Below, piece by piece: positions 26,241-34,011 of a DNA stretch of 64,000 bases (positions are counted from its first letter, which is position 1; each line of letters begins with the position of its first letter). The translations under genes and the position numbers were made by a program. The notes beneath the pieces were generated by a model, which was given only the letters and a program-made list of their open reading frames with translations, was not told the DNA's origin and searched no databases. Origin of the DNA: DASTCZ01 sp963704455 (GTDB taxonomy: Bacteria; Acidobacteriota; Terriglobia; Acidiferrales; UBA7541); assembly GCA_963704455.1 (NCBI GenBank), contig OY969905.1, positions 248,001 to 312,000 of the forward strand, read 5' to 3'.

Positions 26241-27377
26241 GTGCCCGAGACGAGTCACAATCCGGAGTTGACCGCCGTCGCCATGAGTGGCGGCGTGGAT
26301 AGTTCCACGGTCGCCGCAATTCTGCGCGATCGCGGCGAGCCCATCGTCGGCCTCACGATGCAGCTCTGGAATCAGCGCCGCCTGCCCGCGCTCGACGCCG
26401 CCGGACATGGCGGCCATCGCTGCTGCGGCATTGACGACGTCTATGACGCGAAACGCGTCGCGGAGCATCTCGGCTTCCCGCACTACGTCGTAAACTTCGA
26501 GGAGCGCTTCGAGCAGACCGTCATTAAACCGTTCGTGAACGATTATCTCAGCGGGCGCACGCCGATACCTTGCACGTTTTGCAACAATCACGTCAAGTTT
26601 GATCAGTTAATTGCGACCGCACGACAGATTGGCGCCGAGCGGCTCGCCACGGGCCATTACGCGCGCATCCGTTTCAACAAAACCACGTGCCGCTACGAGT
26701 TGCTCCGCGCCGCCGACGACACCAAAGACCAGTCCTACTTTCTTTTCGGCCTGAAGCAAGAGCAGATGGCCCGCACCGATTTCCCGCTCGGCGAATTTAC
26801 GAAAGGCGACGTGCGCGCGCTTGCAAGCGCCGCGCAGCTTCCCGTTGCGCAAAAGCCGGAAAGCCAGGAAATCTGTTTCGTGCCCTCGGGAAACTATGTG
26901 AAGTTCATCGAGGAATATCTTCACGAGCAGGGAAGTGAGATGCCCGAGGAGGCAGGCGAAATCGTAACCACCAGCGGCGAAGTGATCGGCGCGCACGAAG
27001 GCGTGCACAAGTACACGGTCGGCCAGCGCAAGGGACTCGGTTTCGCTAAGGGCCGGCCGATGTACGTTGTCTCGCTCGACCGCGCCAACGCGCGCGTTGT
27101 CGTCGGCGATGACGCCGAATTGCGTTGCGCGACATTTGAGGTGCGCGATGTGAATTGGATCAGTGTCGCGCAGCTCGAAAACGCCGTCGTCGCAAACGTA
27201 AAAATCCGTCATCGCCATGACGCAGCGCGCGCCACAATTGAACCTGTTCGCGAAGCCGCTGGCGCGCCCGATTGCGCCCGCATCACATTTGACGAGCCGC
27301 AGCGCGCCGTCACGCCTGGCCAGGCTGCCGTGTTTTATGTGGATGACGTTGTGCTAGGCGGAGGCTGGATCGTTTGA
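26241..27377 (+). CDS. mnmA: tRNA-specific 2-thiouridylase
   Basis: Forms s2U34 in tRNA-Lys/Glu/Gln using ATP and sulfur relayed from cysteine desulfurase. 378 residues. The PP-loop AMSGGVDSSTVAAIL is at about 14-28; the catalytic pair is Cys in PIPCTFCNNHVKF and Cys in ESQEICFVPSGNY; GHYARI and KDQSYFLFGL are family landmarks; a C-terminal beta-barrel follows. Start is GTG 26241; the next in-frame ATG falls inside the PP-loop and is too late. Placed 89 bp after the desulfurase gene. Confidence 0.95.
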   Translation: MPETSHNPELTAVAMSGGVDSSTVAAILRDRGEPIVGLTMQLWNQRRLPALDAAGHGGHRCCGIDDVYDAKRVAEHLGFPHYVVNFEERFEQTVIKPFVNDYLSGRTPIPCTFCNNHVKFDQLIATARQIGAERLATGHYARIRFNKTTCRYELLRAADDTKDQSYFLFGLKQEQMARTDFPLGEFTKGDVRALASAAQLPVAQKPESQEICFVPSGNYVKFIEEYLHEQGSEMPEEAGEIVTTSGEVIGAHEGVHKYTVGQRKGLGFAKGRPMYVVSLDRANARVVVGDDAELRCATFEVRDVNWISVAQLENAVVANVKIRHRHDAARATIEPVREAAGAPDCARITFDEPQRAVTPGQAAVFYVDDVVLGGGWIV

Positions 27378-27396
27378 GGAAACAATCGCAGAAATT

Positions 27397-27918
27397 CTAG
27401 ATAAACATTCCCTCGTCGGAAGAATCAGGTGAAGTCGCGGAAGCTTCGGCTGCCGGGCGGCGGAATGACCGCAATACTTCCAATCCGCTCCGAATCCCGC
27501 GAATAAACGCGGTGGCTTGCTGAATCGGCCCAAGCATCGTGCGCCGAAATGCCGAGCCCGTTTCTTCCACTGTCTCCAGCGCACCGGTCAGGATCTGATC
27601 CACGTGAATGAGCTGCACGCGCATCCGGTCCAGCGTTTCCGTCAGGATACGGTCCACCTTCTGCGCTTGATTCCGCGCGAGGTGTACAACTTCCGACGCG
27701 TCTGCGACCATCGTAACGATTCGCGGCTGCGTCTCGCTTACGAGTGACTCCACGCGCGTGAGGATCGGCGTGATCCGCGCGTGCAAATCCCTCAGCGTGC
27801 GCATCAATTGCTCGTTCGACCGCTTCATCTGGAAGAAAATAGCAGCCAGAATTGCAGTCTGCAGAACAAATGCGACCGCGGTGACGACGACGAAATATCC
27901 GGGCCAGGTTGGCATCAC
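27397..27918 (-). CDS. Small membrane-anchored coiled-coil protein (DUF948-like)
   Basis: 173 residues: one N-terminal transmembrane helix (YFVVVTAVAFVLQTAILAAI), then a long heptad-rich helical region (about 30-140, EQLMRTLRDLHARITPILTR) and a disordered acidic tail (SPDSSDEGMFI). The layout resembles DUF948 general stress/membrane proteins. It lies 26 bp downstream of a YtxH-like gene, a pairing often seen in stress-related operons. Function not known. Confidence 0.75.
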   Translation of the reverse strand: MMPTWPGYFVVVTAVAFVLQTAILAAIFFQMKRSNEQLMRTLRDLHARITPILTRVESLVSETQPRIVTMVADASEVVHLARNQAQKVDRILTETLDRMRVQLIHVDQILTGALETVEETGSAFRRTMLGPIQQATAFIRGIRSGLEVLRSFRRPAAEASATSPDSSDEGMFI

Positions 27919-27944
27919 TTGAATTTCCTGAATTCTTTCACTAA

Positions 27945-28238
27945 CTACTGCGCTTTCGCCTTTTCCCGTTGATAAGCTTCGCGTCCGGCCTCAACAGCCG
28001 CCGCGATAGAATCTTTCTGGCGTCCGGCAACTCCCTTGCCGCGTTCGATCAAATCGTCAGCGCGCTCTTTCAGCTCGCGCGCCTTGCGTTGCGCGTATTC
28101 CTTGCCCTCTTCGGCCTTCTTGGACAAGTATTCGCGGGTCTCTTCGCCGGATTTCGGCGCAAACAGGATGCCGAGCAGGGCGCCCACGCCCAAGCCGACC
28201 AGGAAATAACTAATCTTACCGCCTACGTTTTCCGCCAT
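27945..28238 (-). CDS. YtxH domain-containing protein
   Basis: 97 residues. The N-terminal glycine-rich transmembrane segment (KISYFLVGLGVGALLGILFA) ending in the motif APKSGEETRE is diagnostic of YtxH; the rest is a charged amphipathic helix rich in Lys, Glu and Arg. Family members are general-stress envelope proteins. First gene of a two-gene leftward unit. Confidence 0.88.
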   Translation of the reverse strand: MAENVGGKISYFLVGLGVGALLGILFAPKSGEETREYLSKKAEEGKEYAQRKARELKERADDLIERGKGVAGRQKDSIAAAVEAGREAYQREKAKAQ

Positions 28239-28354
28239 AAAACCCCTCCATTTGCGACTGTAGCACTCATACCAACCGCTTGCAACCCGATGCGAGACAA
28301 TCGTGCCCGCAAAATGCGAGAATTATGCCATCTGCGCTGTTCAAAAATGAACAT

Positions 28355-30172
28355 TCACATGCTAATTCTGCTTCTGCCCCCCTGAAAATGTTCCGCGATT
28401 CGCGCCGCCTGAGGCTTTGTCACAATCCGCGCCAATTCCGCTTCGCTTGCCGCACGCACCCGCGCGACACTGCCGAACCGTCGCAATAATTTCTGCGCCG
28501 TCCGCTCGCCGATGCCGGGAATTTCCGTAAGCTCGCTGTGAACCATCCGCGCGCTGCGCCGCTGCCGGTGGAATCCCACGGCAAAGCGGTGAGTCTCGTC
28601 GCGGATCTGCTGCACGAGATGCAGAATCGGCGAATGCTTTTCCAGCATCACCGGCTCATCCTCTTGCCCGAGCACGTAGATTATTTCCTCGCGCTTGGCG
28701 ATGCTCGCCACCGGCTGATTGATGATCTCGAGTTTTTCAAGCGCCTGCGCCGCCGCGTGCAATTGCCCGATGCCGCCGTCAATCAGAATTAAACTCGGCA
28801 GCGGCTTCTTCTCATCCTGCAAGCGTTTGTATCGCCTCTCGACCGTCTCGCGCATCGAAGCGAAGTCGTCCACGCCTTGCACACTTTTAATGATGAATTT
28901 GCGATAGTTCCCTTTTTGCATTCGCCCGTCCTGCCACACGACCATTGAGGCCACGGTATCCGAGCCTTGGATGTGCGAAATATCGAAGCTCTCGATTCGT
29001 CTTGGCGGCTCGGGAAGATTCAGCGCATTTTGCAGCGCCTCTGCAATTGATTTCGACGTCGGCTTCAGCACGCGGAATCTTTGGTCGAACGAGTGCTTCG
29101 CGTTTTTCTCCACCAGCTCGAGAAACGCAAACTTCGGCCCGCGTTGCGGCGTAAGAATTTCCACGGTGTGCCCGGCGCGCTCTGTCAATAGTTCCTGCAA
29201 TGCTTCGCGTTCCTCGAAATCCATGGACACATGAATCACGCGCGGCAAATAACTCGCGTCGAGATAAAGTTGTTTCAGCAGGGAAGGCAGGAATTCCGCG
29301 GCGTCAAAATCGTCGAGGTCTTCCCAATAAAAATCGCGCCGGTCCACCACGCGCCCGCCACGCAAATGGAATAGGTTCGCGGCCACCTGCGGCGGTTCCG
29401 CATACCATGCCAGCACGTCCGTGTCGTCGCCCTGAGCCGCGGTAACTTTCTGCTTCTCCTCAATCTCTTCCACCGTGCGCAAAAGGTCGCGGTATGACGC
29501 CGCCTGCTCGTACTTTTCCGCTTCAGACGCCCGCGCCATCCGCTCCGTCAAGCTCGCAGCCAATTCCGCGCGGCGGCCTTCGAGAAATATGCGGACGTCC
29601 CGTGCCGCTTCCGCGTAGCGCTCGTCGGTTGTCAACCCCGGCACGCACGGCCCGAGGCAGCGGTGAATGTAAAATTGCAAGCAGGGCCGCGGGTGCGCGC
29701 GCTGCAAATCCACCGTGCACGACGGCACCTTGAAATGCCGGTGAATAAAATGCACGATCCGGTGCGCCAAGCTGTGCGGAAAATACGGCCCGAAGTACAG
29801 CGACCCATCTTTCTTTAGCCGGCGCGTCACATACACGCGCGGAAATTTCTCGAATGCCGTGTAACGGATGTACGGGTATGTCTTGTCGTCCCGCAACATG
29901 ATGTTGAACTTCGGCTTGTTCTGTTTGATCAGATTATTTTCAAGCGCCAGCGCTTCGCGCTCGTTATCCACCACGATGTAATCGAAGTCGGCGATTTCGC
30001 GCACCAGCGAGCCGGTTTTCGCGTCCAGCCGCCGCGCGTCAACAAAATAAGATTTCACGCGGTTCCGCAGCGAGGTGGACATCCCCACGTACACAATCTT
30101 CCCCATCACATCCTTGAAGAGGTACACGCCGGGTTCGGCGGGGAGGCTCGCGACTTTCTGTTCTAAGTCCAT
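28355..30172 (-). CDS. uvrC: UvrABC excinuclease subunit C
   Basis: Makes both incisions in nucleotide-excision repair. 605 residues: GIY-YIG nuclease (about 12-95, GVYLFKDVMGKIVYVGMSTS), Cys-containing region near 150-170, UVR motif (about 205-240, EKYEQAASYRDLLRTVEEI), RNase H-like C-terminal nuclease (about 375-540, RIESFDISHIQGSDTVASMV, PSLILIDGGIGQL) and a terminal helix-hairpin-helix (IPGIGERTAQKLLRRFGSV). uvrA is nearby at 34-37 kb, uvrB is not in the window. Confidence 0.96.
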   Translation of the reverse strand: MDLEQKVASLPAEPGVYLFKDVMGKIVYVGMSTSLRNRVKSYFVDARRLDAKTGSLVREIADFDYIVVDNEREALALENNLIKQNKPKFNIMLRDDKTYPYIRYTAFEKFPRVYVTRRLKKDGSLYFGPYFPHSLAHRIVHFIHRHFKVPSCTVDLQRAHPRPCLQFYIHRCLGPCVPGLTTDERYAEAARDVRIFLEGRRAELAASLTERMARASEAEKYEQAASYRDLLRTVEEIEEKQKVTAAQGDDTDVLAWYAEPPQVAANLFHLRGGRVVDRRDFYWEDLDDFDAAEFLPSLLKQLYLDASYLPRVIHVSMDFEEREALQELLTERAGHTVEILTPQRGPKFAFLELVEKNAKHSFDQRFRVLKPTSKSIAEALQNALNLPEPPRRIESFDISHIQGSDTVASMVVWQDGRMQKGNYRKFIIKSVQGVDDFASMRETVERRYKRLQDEKKPLPSLILIDGGIGQLHAAAQALEKLEIINQPVASIAKREEIIYVLGQEDEPVMLEKHSPILHLVQQIRDETHRFAVGFHRQRRSARMVHSELTEIPGIGERTAQKLLRRFGSVARVRAASEAELARIVTKPQAARIAEHFQGGRSRISM

Positions 30173-30274
30173 GGGTTCACGCGCCGGAATTTGGAGTAAA
30201 ATCAGCGCAGGGTGGAAGCCAACCTTGATGATAGCAAAGCGAATCTAATGGTATCCAGGAGACGCTTCCGGAAT

Positions 30275-30859
30275 ATGGCCTCATTCGTCCGCGCACATTT
30301 CGGGTGGAGACGGATCGCGCCGCTCGCCTTCGCGGCGGCGCTTGCGCTCGCGGCAGGCGCAGCGCGGGCGCAGCTTCCGACGAAGCCGCCTCCTCCGCCA
30401 CCTGCGCAGCCGCCCGCGCAATCGAATGGGCAGGCGGCGCCTCCCGCGGCTGGCGAATCTTCCTCGAGGAATACGCCCGACGGGTTGGGTTCGTCGCCTC
30501 CGCCTCCGCCGTCGAAGTCCGCCGGGCTTCCCGGCGATGCCGAGCCACTGGCGCCATTCAACCCACTCGAAGCAGAGAAAGACGTCGAGGTCGGGCAATT
30601 TTACTTGAAGCAAGGAAAGTACGACGCCGCGATTGACCGCTTCAAGGATGCAGCGAAGGCCGTGCCCACCTACGCGTTGCCGTGGCAATTGATGGGGCAG
30701 GCTTATGAAAAAAAAGGCGACGTCGCCAATTCCATCGCTGCGTTTCAAAAATATTTGAAGCTTTATCCCCACGCGCCCGAACGCAAGAAAATTGAGGACC
30801 ACATCGACGAGCTGCAGAAAAAACTGGAACAGAAAGGGCAGAAAAGTGGCAAGAAATAA
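30275..30859 (+). CDS. Secreted TPR protein
   Basis: 194 residues. The signal peptide MASFVRAHFGWRRIAPLAFA...ARA is followed by a Pro/Gln-rich linker (KPPPPPPAQPPAQ) and two TPR repeats (about 105-175: VGQFYLKQGKYDAAIDRFKD and MGQAYEKKGDVANSIAAFQK), then a Lys-rich tail. I choose ATG 30275 because AGGAGA lies 12 nt upstream and it gives a clean signal peptide; the frame is open from GTG 30212. Likely a periplasmic scaffold related to YbgF/BamD-like tetratricopeptide proteins. Divergent from uvrC. Confidence 0.82.
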   Translation: MASFVRAHFGWRRIAPLAFAAALALAAGAARAQLPTKPPPPPPAQPPAQSNGQAAPPAAGESSSRNTPDGLGSSPPPPPSKSAGLPGDAEPLAPFNPLEAEKDVEVGQFYLKQGKYDAAIDRFKDAAKAVPTYALPWQLMGQAYEKKGDVANSIAAFQKYLKLYPHAPERKKIEDHIDELQKKLEQKGQKSGKK

Positions 30860-30889
30860 CTGCCGCTTCACTGCAAGAAAAAATCCCTC

Positions 30890-31624
30890 TTACATCCGCT
30901 CCAGAAAATTCCTCGCGCGCTCGTAATCCTTGAATTGCCGCTCCGCGCGCCGGAAATCCGCGCTGTGCGCCTGCAAGCCGCAGCTCGCCACGCGGATGGG
31001 ATGACGCACATGCAGCATCTCGTGGTACAGCACGTATTCCACCACGTAATCCGGCACGCCTGCGCCGTCAAGGCGCGTGTTGATCACGATTTGATCCAGC
31101 CCCGGATCGAAGCATCCAAGTTGCGCGCGCCATTTCAGTTTGCTCCATCCGAGCCGCGGCCGGTGCAGCCGCCCGCTGAAATAATTCCGGTTCAACCGCA
31201 AAAACATCGGCGCGAGATTGTGAGCCCCGCCCATTGGCCCGCCGGCCACTCGCGTGCCGCGCTTGCTTCGGATGGCCAGCACCTTGCGGTGAGTGCCGCG
31301 CGCCGTTGAAAAGTGCCGGTAAAGATCCAGCAACTCGCGGGGCGCGCGCTGGCGGTAAAGCCTGCTCAGCAGAACCGCCGCTGCGGCCTCCATCACTTGA
31401 AGCGGCGCGTCGCGCAAAATATCAGACACACGCACATACGCGGAGTCTTCGCGCAGCCGTACCGTGTTCACCAGATTTGCGTAGGGAAAATATTCAACGC
31501 TGAAGTGCGGCGGACGCCCCTGGCATCCGAGGCGCGTGTACATGCGATGGAACAGCCGCGCTCCGCCGGTAACAGTCGCGGCGCTTCCCGTGGCTCGCTT
31601 CCCGCGCCGCTCGATTTGCTTCAC
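30890..31624 (-). CDS. SprT-like zinc metallopeptidase
   Basis: 244 residues with no signal peptide, so cytosolic. The zinc site is YHEMLHVRH followed by HSADFRRAE, matching the HExxH...H pattern of SprT/SPRTN-like proteases, with the preceding LAPMFLRLNRNYFSGRL helix typical of the SprT N-terminal region. Eukaryotic SPRTN degrades DNA-protein crosslinks; bacterial relatives are poorly known. GTG start overlaps the stop of the upstream gene (GTGA), placing it last in a five-gene leftward operon headed by uvrA. Confidence 0.8.
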   Translation of the reverse strand: MKQIERRGKRATGSAATVTGGARLFHRMYTRLGCQGRPPHFSVEYFPYANLVNTVRLREDSAYVRVSDILRDAPLQVMEAAAAVLLSRLYRQRAPRELLDLYRHFSTARGTHRKVLAIRSKRGTRVAGGPMGGAHNLAPMFLRLNRNYFSGRLHRPRLGWSKLKWRAQLGCFDPGLDQIVINTRLDGAGVPDYVVEYVLYHEMLHVRHPIRVASCGLQAHSADFRRAERQFKDYERARNFLERM

Positions 31625-32145
31625 TGTTTTCTCCGCACCGGCGCGTTGATTTCCTTCGTGGCTTTTTCTGCGTCGCTGATTGCGTCCTGCGTCGCCTCGA
31701 TCGCGTCGTCCAGTGTAATCTTATAGCTTTCCAATTCAGCTCCTGTCTTGGAAATCTCCTGCAGATAGGTTAGGAATTCCTTGCCCTTCGTTGCGATCGC
31801 CTTCAGTCCGGAGCGGATGTCCTGCTGCCTTTCTTTTGCCACGTCAATTAAATCCGCTGCGTCGTCCATGCACGCGCCATACCCGTTCATCAGGCCATTG
31901 AGAATATCCACGCGGTTCCTATCGGCATTCGGATGCGCCAGCGTGTATTTGAACTTGCTCAACCGGTCGTCCGCGAAGCCGACATACAATTTTATTTTGG
32001 TCGAAAGATTATTTTCCGCGTCGCGAATCTTGTCTGCTTCTCCTTCGGTAAGATAATCTTTCTTCGCCTGTGCTCCGGACATTCCGGACGCGGCAATCAT
32101 CACGCCCGCCAGCAGCAATGTGCTTGCGATAATTTTAGCGCGCAT
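31621..32145 (-). CDS. Secreted helical protein of unknown function
   Basis: 174 residues. The signal peptide MRAKIIASTLLLAGVMIAAS...AQA is clear; the mature part is almost all helical and charged, with NLSTKIKLYVGFADDRLSKF and QDIRSGLKAIATKGKEFL. No catalytic motif seen. Coupled to the SprT-like gene downstream (4-bp overlap) and 11 bp from the secreted protein upstream. The two small secreted proteins are similar in size and character and may act together. Confidence 0.8.
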   Translation of the reverse strand: MRAKIIASTLLLAGVMIAASGMSGAQAKKDYLTEGEADKIRDAENNLSTKIKLYVGFADDRLSKFKYTLAHPNADRNRVDILNGLMNGYGACMDDAADLIDVAKERQQDIRSGLKAIATKGKEFLTYLQEISKTGAELESYKITLDDAIEATQDAISDAEKATKEINAPVRRKQ

Positions 32146-32156
32146 AAGAAAACCTC

Positions 32157-32696
32157 CTACTTCCCCCCGGCTTTCTTAATTCCGGGCTCGCGGGGAAACA
32201 ACATGTGAATCAAATCATTATGGATGCGGTCCAGCTCCTCATGGATGTCATGGAATTCCGTCCGGCGCTCCGTCGGCACCAGCGACGCGGCACGATCCAG
32301 CTCCCAAAGCGTTTTGCGGAGGTGGATTTGCAGCTCCTTGAACCCGTCCGGTTTTTTTTCGGCGTCGTTCCCGGTTGCCTTCAGCCCGTCAAACACGGAG
32401 CGTACTTCGTCTCGGTACGCGTTGAGCGTAACAAACGCGCCCTCAAAATCATCCGCGGTGGCGCGGCGCGTGAAATCCGCCACCTGCGCATCGCCCAGTT
32501 TTGTTAGCGCCTTCGCTCGGTGGACTGGATCGGTCTCTTTAACGAATCTTTCCTTGTACTGGGCCAGAAGATCTTGCGGGCTAGGCCCCCTCGTCTGCGG
32601 AGGAAGCGCCAGTGATGCGAACAAAAAGCAGGGAAGTAATTGCAAAGTGAGACTGCGACGCAACCGGAAGCGAATCTGTGAGAATCGCCGCGACAT
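32157..32696 (-). CDS. Secreted helical protein of unknown function
   Basis: 179 residues with an Arg-rich n-region and hydrophobic core (LTLQLLPCFLFASLAL) forming a signal peptide. The mature protein is helical and charged (QDLLAQYKERFVKETDPVHR, TLWELDRAASLVPTERR). No recognised motif. Lies 7 bp after the TPR gene and 11 bp before the next secreted gene, in the uvrA operon. Confidence 0.78.
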   Translation of the reverse strand: MSRRFSQIRFRLRRSLTLQLLPCFLFASLALPPQTRGPSPQDLLAQYKERFVKETDPVHRAKALTKLGDAQVADFTRRATADDFEGAFVTLNAYRDEVRSVFDGLKATGNDAEKKPDGFKELQIHLRKTLWELDRAASLVPTERRTEFHDIHEELDRIHNDLIHMLFPREPGIKKAGGK

Positions 32697-32703
32697 CGTG
32701 GCC

Positions 32704-34011
32704 CTACTTCTTGGGTAGCTCCCGCAACAGCACCTTCAACCGCTCGCGAGCCTGAAATTCTTCCTTGCCGTCGCGGCCCTGGTTGGCATCCAGAAATTTC
32801 TGGTACGCCGCGGCCGCTTCGGCATTTCTATGCAGTTTATCGTAGCAGGTTGCGCGCACAAATAACATGATGGGCGTCGGCGCCACGCGCTTCTCCTGAA
32901 CGTCCAGCAATTCCAGCGCGGCCGGATAATTCCCGGCAAGATAAACCGTGGTAATCAAGTTTCCGAGCGCGCCCGGTTCCTCGGGGTTAATTGATAGCGC
33001 ACGGCGCAGCTCCCGCTCCGCACTCGCGAATTCACGTTTCTCAAGCAGGATTCGCCCAAGTTCCGCATGCAATCCTGAGTCATTCGGTGCTATGTCGGTT
33101 GCAGCCAGCAGCGCCCGCGCCGCGCCGTCCCAATCCTTCTGCGGAATCAGGATTGAGGCGCGTGTCATCAAGCGGGGCACATCGGGCGGCGAAATCGCGT
33201 CCGCGCGATCCAATTCGGCTAGCGCCTCCGTCGGCTTGCCGGAATCATTCAGAGCTTGGGCGAGCTGCAATCGCGCCTTTGCGTCATTCGGAGCGTGCTT
33301 CAGGTATTCCACAAGCTCAGCCGCGGAGGCTTCGCTCTTTTTTTCATCGAGCAGTGCGCCCGCGAGCGCGAGATGCGCAGGCGCGGAATCCGGCCGCAGC
33401 GCGATTGCTTGCCGCAAATGTTCCTCCGCGTCTGCCGCGTGTCCCACGCGAATCAGTGTGAGCCCCCAGCGAAAATAAATATCGTAGCTCCTTGCATCCG
33501 CTGCGCCCGCTTGCTCGTATTGCTGGATCGCTTCCGCCAATTTCCCCGCGCGCTCAAGTGAAAGGCCGGCGAGATACCGCGGCTTCGCTTGCCCCGGCAT
33601 CAATTCCGCGGCGCGCAAAAAAGAAGCGGCGGCTGTCGCGTTATCGCCTCGTTCCAGTAGCGTCAATCCGAGGTTCAAGTGCGCCGCCGCAAAATTCGCG
33701 TCAATCTCCGTTGCGCGGCGATATTCAGTGATGGATTCATCCGCCCTTTTCAACTGTCCATATGCAAACGCAAGTTGAAAATGTGCAGCGGCATTTTCAG
33801 GATGGTCCTTCAGAAAGTCACCCATCAAGGCAGCGACGCGGGCGTAGTCGCCCTGGTCGGCTGCCTTTTGCGCGTCAGCCAACCGTGAATCATTTGCAAT
33901 CGGTTTCGGCTGCGGCGTCTTATCCGGTTGCAGAATTGTCTGCGCCGCGCAATTTCCCGCGGCAAGCCCGAAGGCCGCCAACAGTAGCGCCGTTGCAACC
34001 GCTCGCGTCAT
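32704..34011 (-). CDS. Secreted tetratricopeptide-repeat protein
   Basis: 435 residues. Signal peptide MTRAVATALLLAAFGLAAG...AQ; then about ten TPR units from residue 45 to 420, for example AHFQLAFAYGQLKRADESIT, AHLNLGLTLLERGDNATAAA and LHAELGRILLEKREFASAER. Probable periplasmic scaffold for protein complexes. ATG overlaps the uvrA stop (ATGA), so it is co-translated with UvrA, an odd partner for a secreted protein. Confidence 0.88.
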   Translation of the reverse strand: MTRAVATALLLAAFGLAAGNCAAQTILQPDKTPQPKPIANDSRLADAQKAADQGDYARVAALMGDFLKDHPENAAAHFQLAFAYGQLKRADESITEYRRATEIDANFAAAHLNLGLTLLERGDNATAAASFLRAAELMPGQAKPRYLAGLSLERAGKLAEAIQQYEQAGAADARSYDIYFRWGLTLIRVGHAADAEEHLRQAIALRPDSAPAHLALAGALLDEKKSEASAAELVEYLKHAPNDAKARLQLAQALNDSGKPTEALAELDRADAISPPDVPRLMTRASILIPQKDWDGAARALLAATDIAPNDSGLHAELGRILLEKREFASAERELRRALSINPEEPGALGNLITTVYLAGNYPAALELLDVQEKRVAPTPIMLFVRATCYDKLHRNAEAAAAYQKFLDANQGRDGKEEFQARERLKVLLRELPKK